Assembly (NCBI RefSeq): GCF_006715635.1
Contig: NZ_VFNP01000001.1
Coordinates: 2,356,001-2,420,000, forward strand
Direction: 5' to 3'
Origin: Streptomyces sp. SLBN-118
GTDB taxonomy: Bacteria > Actinomycetota > Actinomycetes > Streptomycetales > Streptomycetaceae
DNA: 64,000 nucleotides
Each line of letters opens with the position of its first letter. Positions within the stretch are counted from its first letter, which is position 1. This document shows positions 60,751-64,000 of the stretch, piece after piece. The position numbers and the translations under genes were made by a program. A model generated the notes under the pieces. That model searched no databases and was not told where the DNA came from. It saw only the letters and a program-made list of their open reading frames with translations.

Positions 60751-62787
60751 GTGAGACCCACGCCTCGCCGGCGCACCACCGCGACCGGAGCTCTCATAGC
60801 CACTGCTGCCCTCCTGGTGGTCGGTTTTCAGACCGGCACCTCATCCGCCGACTCAGCGTCAACCGCCGTGCCGGCGGCGGCGAAAGCGGGGAAGGCCGAC
60901 CCCGGCGCCCTGCCGCTGAAGCTCTCCCCCGCCCAGCGGGCGGAGCTGATCCGCAAGCAGAGCGCCACCACGGCGGCCACCGCCAAGGAACTGGGCCTGA
61001 CCGCCCAGGAGAAGCTGGTCGTCCGGGACGTCACCCAGGACCGCGACGGCACCACGCACACGCGCTACGAGCGCACCTACGCCGGACTCCCGGTCCTCGG
61101 CGGTGACCTGGTCGTCGCCGAGAACAAGTCGGGCGCCACCGAGTCGGTCAGCAAGGCGTCTGCCGCGACGCTCAAGAACGTGGACACCAGCGCCGATGTC
61201 GCCCCGGCCGCCGCCGAGAAGCAGGCGCTGGGCGCGGCCAGGGCACAGGGCGCGGCCAGGACCAAGGCCGACCGTGCGCCGCGCAAGGTGGTCTGGATGG
61301 CCAAGGGATCGCCGACTCTCGCGTACGAGACGGTCGTCGGCGGCCTCCAGCACGACGGCACGCCGAACGAGCTGCACGTCGTCACCGACGCCACCACCGG
61401 CGCGAAGCTCTTCGAGTGGCAGGCCGTCGAGAACGGCACCGGCAACACGCAGTACAGCGGCCAGGTGACCCTCGGCTCCACGCAGTCGGGCTCGACGTAC
61501 AACCTGACCGACGCCGGCCGCGGCAGCCACAAGACGTACAACCTGAACCACGGCTCCAGCGGCACCGGCACCCTGTACTCGGGTCCGGACGACACCTGGG
61601 GCAACGGCCAGGCCTCCGACCCGGAGACCGCCGGCGCGGACGCCGCCTACGGCGCCGGACTGACCTGGGACTACTACAAGAACGTGCACGGCCGCTCCGG
61701 CATCCGCGGTGACGGCGTCGGCGCGTACTCCCGCGTCCACTACGGCAACAACTACGTCAACGCGTTCTGGCAGGACAGCTGCTTCTGCATGACCTACGGC
61801 GACGGCTCGGGCAACGCCAAGCCGCTCACCTCCATCGACGTCGCCGCGCACGAGATGACGCACGGCGTCACCGCGGCCACCGCGAAGCTCGTCTACAGCG
61901 GCGAGTCCGGCGGTCTCAACGAGGCGACCTCCGACATCTTCGCCGCCGCCGTCGAGTTCTACGCCAACAACGCCCAGGACAAGGGCGACTACCTGGTCGG
62001 CGAGAAGATCGACATCAATGGCGACGGCACCCCGCTGCGCTACATGGACAAGCCGAGCAAGGACGGCGCGTCCAAGGACGCCTGGTACTCGGGTATCGGC
62101 GGCATCGACGTCCACTACTCCTCGGGCCCGGCGAACCACTGGTACTACCTGCTCTCCGAGGGCAGCGGACCCAAGACCATCAACGGGGTCAACTACGACT
62201 CCCCGACCTCCGACGGTCTGCCCGTGACCGGCATCGGCCGGGACAAGGCGTCGCTGATCTGGTTCAAGGCGCTCACCACGAAGTTCAACTCCACCACGAA
62301 CTACGCGGGCGCCCGTACGGGCACCATCGCGGTCGCGACGGAGCTGTACGGAGCCACCAGCGCCGAGGTCAAGTCCGTGACCGACGCGTGGGCCGGCATC
62401 AACGTCGGCGCCCGCCCCGGCGGCGGCGACCCCGATCCGGGCACGGTGTTCGAGAACACCACTGACGTGGCCATCCCGGACAACGGCGCCGCGGTGAGCT
62501 CGCCGGTCACCGTCACCGGCCGCACCGGCAACGCCCCCAGCACCCTCAAGGTCGGCGTGGACATCATCCACACCTGGCGCGGCGACCTCGTGGTCGACCT
62601 GGTCGCACCGGACGGATCGGTCTACAACCTCAAGCCGTTCAGCGGCTCCGACTCCGCCGACAACGTCCAGGCCACGTACACCGTCAACGCCTCCTCCGAG
62701 GTCGCCAACGGCACCTGGAAGCTCCGCGTCCAGGACAAGGCCGCCTGGGACACCGGCTACATCAACAGCTTCAAGCTCACCTTCTGA
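60751..62787 (+). CDS. Secreted M4 (thermolysin-type) metalloprotease with P-domain
   Basis: A GTG start with AGAAGGAG upstream. The 678-residue prepro-enzyme has a signal peptide (TGALIATAALLVVGFQTG) and an FTP/PepSY propeptide (THTRYERTYAGLPVLGGDLV, and LQHDGTPNELHVVTDATTGA). The M4 catalytic domain holds the zinc motif HEMTH near 367 and GGLNEATSDIF near 389, the third zinc-ligand Glu. The C-terminal P-domain (about 563-678) has VAIPDNGAAVSSPVTVTGR and IHTWRGDLVVDLVAPDGSVY. It is exported and autoprocessed. Such neutral proteases are secreted in stationary phase. A strong terminator follows. Confidence 0.94.
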   Translation: MRPTPRRRTTATGALIATAALLVVGFQTGTSSADSASTAVPAAAKAGKADPGALPLKLSPAQRAELIRKQSATTAATAKELGLTAQEKLVVRDVTQDRDGTTHTRYERTYAGLPVLGGDLVVAENKSGATESVSKASAATLKNVDTSADVAPAAAEKQALGAARAQGAARTKADRAPRKVVWMAKGSPTLAYETVVGGLQHDGTPNELHVVTDATTGAKLFEWQAVENGTGNTQYSGQVTLGSTQSGSTYNLTDAGRGSHKTYNLNHGSSGTGTLYSGPDDTWGNGQASDPETAGADAAYGAGLTWDYYKNVHGRSGIRGDGVGAYSRVHYGNNYVNAFWQDSCFCMTYGDGSGNAKPLTSIDVAAHEMTHGVTAATAKLVYSGESGGLNEATSDIFAAAVEFYANNAQDKGDYLVGEKIDINGDGTPLRYMDKPSKDGASKDAWYSGIGGIDVHYSSGPANHWYYLLSEGSGPKTINGVNYDSPTSDGLPVTGIGRDKASLIWFKALTTKFNSTTNYAGARTGTIAVATELYGATSAEVKSVTDAWAGINVGARPGGGDPDPGTVFENTTDVAIPDNGAAVSSPVTVTGRTGNAPSTLKVGVDIIHTWRGDLVVDLVAPDGSVYNLKPFSGSDSADNVQATYTVNASSEVANGTWKLRVQDKAAWDTGYINSFKLTF

Positions 62788-62820
62788 GGCTTGACGCGAA
62801 GTAACGGAAGTAACGCAAGG

Positions 62821-62851
62821 AAGCTGCCCGGGGCGAGTCCCCGGGCAGCTT
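62821..62851. terminator. Bidirectional hairpin terminator between M4 protease and glgP
   Basis: A perfect 13-bp stem, AAGCTGCCCGGGG with its complement, and a 5-nt loop. It sits between the two converging genes and can serve both. Confidence 0.85.
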
Positions 62852-62915
62852 TCGCGTTCGGCGGGCGACGGAAACGGCGAACGGCCTCCGTCCGTGCCGG
62901 CAAAACTCCCCCGCC

Positions 62916-64000
62916 TCAGCGCATCAGCACACCCGCGCCCTCCCCCGTCGCCTCGGTCGGCAGCGCCACCAAACCCAGATCGGCGCTGGTCGCGAGCAGC
63001 GGATGAGCAGGCAGGATGCGCACCGTATAGCCGAACGGGCCCGTGCGGTCCAGCGCGAGCGGGCCCTCGTAGACCCAGCGGCCCTCCAGGTCGGGGCCGC
63101 CTGTCGGCTTGAGCGGGAAGGTCTGGGCGTCGGCGATCGCGTCGTCGGAGTCGACGCGGCCGGCCACCGCCTGCACCTCCACGTCGTCCGGCTGGAGTTC
63201 GCCGAGTGCGACCCGTACTCGCAGCGCCAGCGTGGATCCCAGTTCGGCCGTTCCCCCTGCCGCCGACTGCTCCAGCGCCTCCACATGGTCGACGGCCACG
63301 TGCGGCCAGCTCACCCGCACCCGGCCCTTCCAGGACGCCAGCTCCCGAGCGGTCTCGGCGTTCAGGGACCGGTGGGCCCGGGCGGCCGGGGCGTACAGAC
63401 GCTCGACGTACTCCCGGACCATGCGGCCCGCGAGCACCTTGGGGCCGAGCGTGGTCAGCGTGCGCCGGACCATCTCGATCCAGCGCTGCGGCAGCCCGCC
63501 CGCGCCCCGGTCGTAGAAGCGGGGCGCCACCCGGTTCTCGATCAGCTCGTACAGCGCGCCCGCCTCCAGCTGGTCACGCCGGTCCTCGTCCGTCGCCGAG
63601 CCGTCGGCCGTCGGGATCGCCCAGCCGAAGTCCGGCTCGAACCACTCGTCCCACCAGCCGTCGAGTACGGACAGGTTGAGGCAGCCGTTGAGCGCGGCCT
63701 TCATTCCGCTGGTGCCGCACGCCTCCAGCGGCCGCAGCGGGTTGTTCAGCCAGACGTCGCAGCCCGGGTAGAGCTTCTGCGCCATCGCCATCCCGTAGTC
63801 GGGCAGGAAGACGATCCGGTGACGCACCCGCGGATCGTCGGCGAACCGCACCAGCTCCTGGACGAGCCGCTTGCCGCTGTCGTCCGCCGGATGCGCCTTG
63901 CCCGCGACGACGATCTGCACCGGCCTGGTCGGATGCAGCAGCAGCTCCATCAGCCGGTCGCGGTCGCGCAGCATGAGCGTGAGCCGTTTGTACGAGGGGA
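62916..64000 (-). CDS. glgP: Alpha-glucan phosphorylase GlgP, C-terminal part (truncated by window edge)
   Basis: The frame is open to base 64000; about 361 codons are visible. Motifs: [10 protein letters not shown] at the edge, [33 protein letters not shown], and [20 protein letters not shown], the PLP/phosphate-binding segment of phosphorylases. A C-terminal beta domain with [14 protein letters not shown] closes the protein. This is the long actinobacterial GlgP. It releases glucose-1-phosphate from glycogen and lies in the same block as glgX. Confidence 0.93.
   Translation of the reverse strand, partial: PSYKRLTLMLRDRDRLMELLLHPTRPVQIVVAGKAHPADDSGKRLVQELVRFADDPRVRHRIVFLPDYGMAMAQKLYPGCDVWLNNPLRPLEACGTSGMKAALNGCLNLSVLDGWWDEWFEPDFGWAIPTADGSATDEDRRDQLEAGALYELIENRVAPRFYDRGAGGLPQRWIEMVRRTLTTLGPKVLAGRMVREYVERLYAPAARAHRSLNAETARELASWKGRVRVSWPHVAVDHVEALEQSAAGGTAELGSTLALRVRVALGELQPDDVEVQAVAGRVDSDDAIADAQTFPLKPTGGPDLEGRWVYEGPLALDRTGPFGYTVRILPAHPLLATSADLGLVALPTEATGEGAGVLMR

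Noticed and set aside
60859..62571. 570-residue minus-strand frame opposite the M4 protease
   Set aside because: Val/Gly/Ala-rich shadow of the protease gene.

Overview
The window is high-GC actinomycete DNA, almost certainly from a Streptomyces chromosome. The evidence is strong third-position G/C codon bias, GTG/TTG starts, a complete Mce lipid-import locus with Mce-associated proteins, an EF-hand protein, STAS and HATPase regulators, and a glgX/glgP glycogen neighbourhood. Names of families and of S. coelicolor synteny come from memory; no search was run.

Layout, left to right. (1) 1-10261, minus strand: two overlapping type I PKS genes of the PUFA/hglE-like kind. The first in transcription order has tandem FMN-oxidoreductase domains, then KS-AT-ACP-KR. 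The second has KS-AT-linker and the start of a hot-dog DH, and it runs off the left edge. (2) 10262-16480: a secreted-protein cluster. It holds a DUF6801-like/WxL-like protein, a DUF916-type (WxL-interacting) membrane-anchored protein, a second DUF6801-like protein with a different C-terminal domain, and two decayed DUF6801-like copies. The two intact DUF6801 genes share the same promoter, TTGACC-N17-TAGTTT. (3) 16485-31385, minus strand: a full mce operon (ATPase, two YrbE permeases, MceA-F, three Mce-associated proteins, a lipoprotein). It is preceded by a secreted protein whose two-domain architecture matches the second DUF6801 gene. A divergent PucR/CdaR-type regulator follows at 31386. 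(4) 33335-45112, minus strand: a LacI-controlled oligosaccharide uptake operon (binding lipoprotein, two permeases, GH1, GH13, GH3). Its promoter/operator region exists twice, as ~210-bp direct repeats flanking a segment with a HATPase gene and permease debris. (5) 45814-64000: ordinary Streptomyces core genes. These are STAS, EF-hand, GNAT, YncE-like propeller, deacetylase-like, HATPase, enoyl-CoA hydratase, two L,D-transpeptidases, glgX, a heterodimeric ABC exporter, a secreted M4 metalloprotease and the C-terminal part of glgP. I recall the same order around SCO5444-SCO5464 in S. coelicolor.

Working together: the PKS pair probably makes a long-chain or polyunsaturated lipid. The DUF6801/WxL/DUF916 proteins are exported and may sit on the cell wall. 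The Mce system imports a hydrophobic substrate, and the recurrence of a DUF6801-like protein next to it hints that the surface proteins and the transporter handle related lipids. That link is inference. The sugar operon is a self-contained catabolic module with visible LacI operators. The left 45.7 kb looks like accessory DNA joined to a conserved core block, with a transposition-protein-like fragment at the junction.
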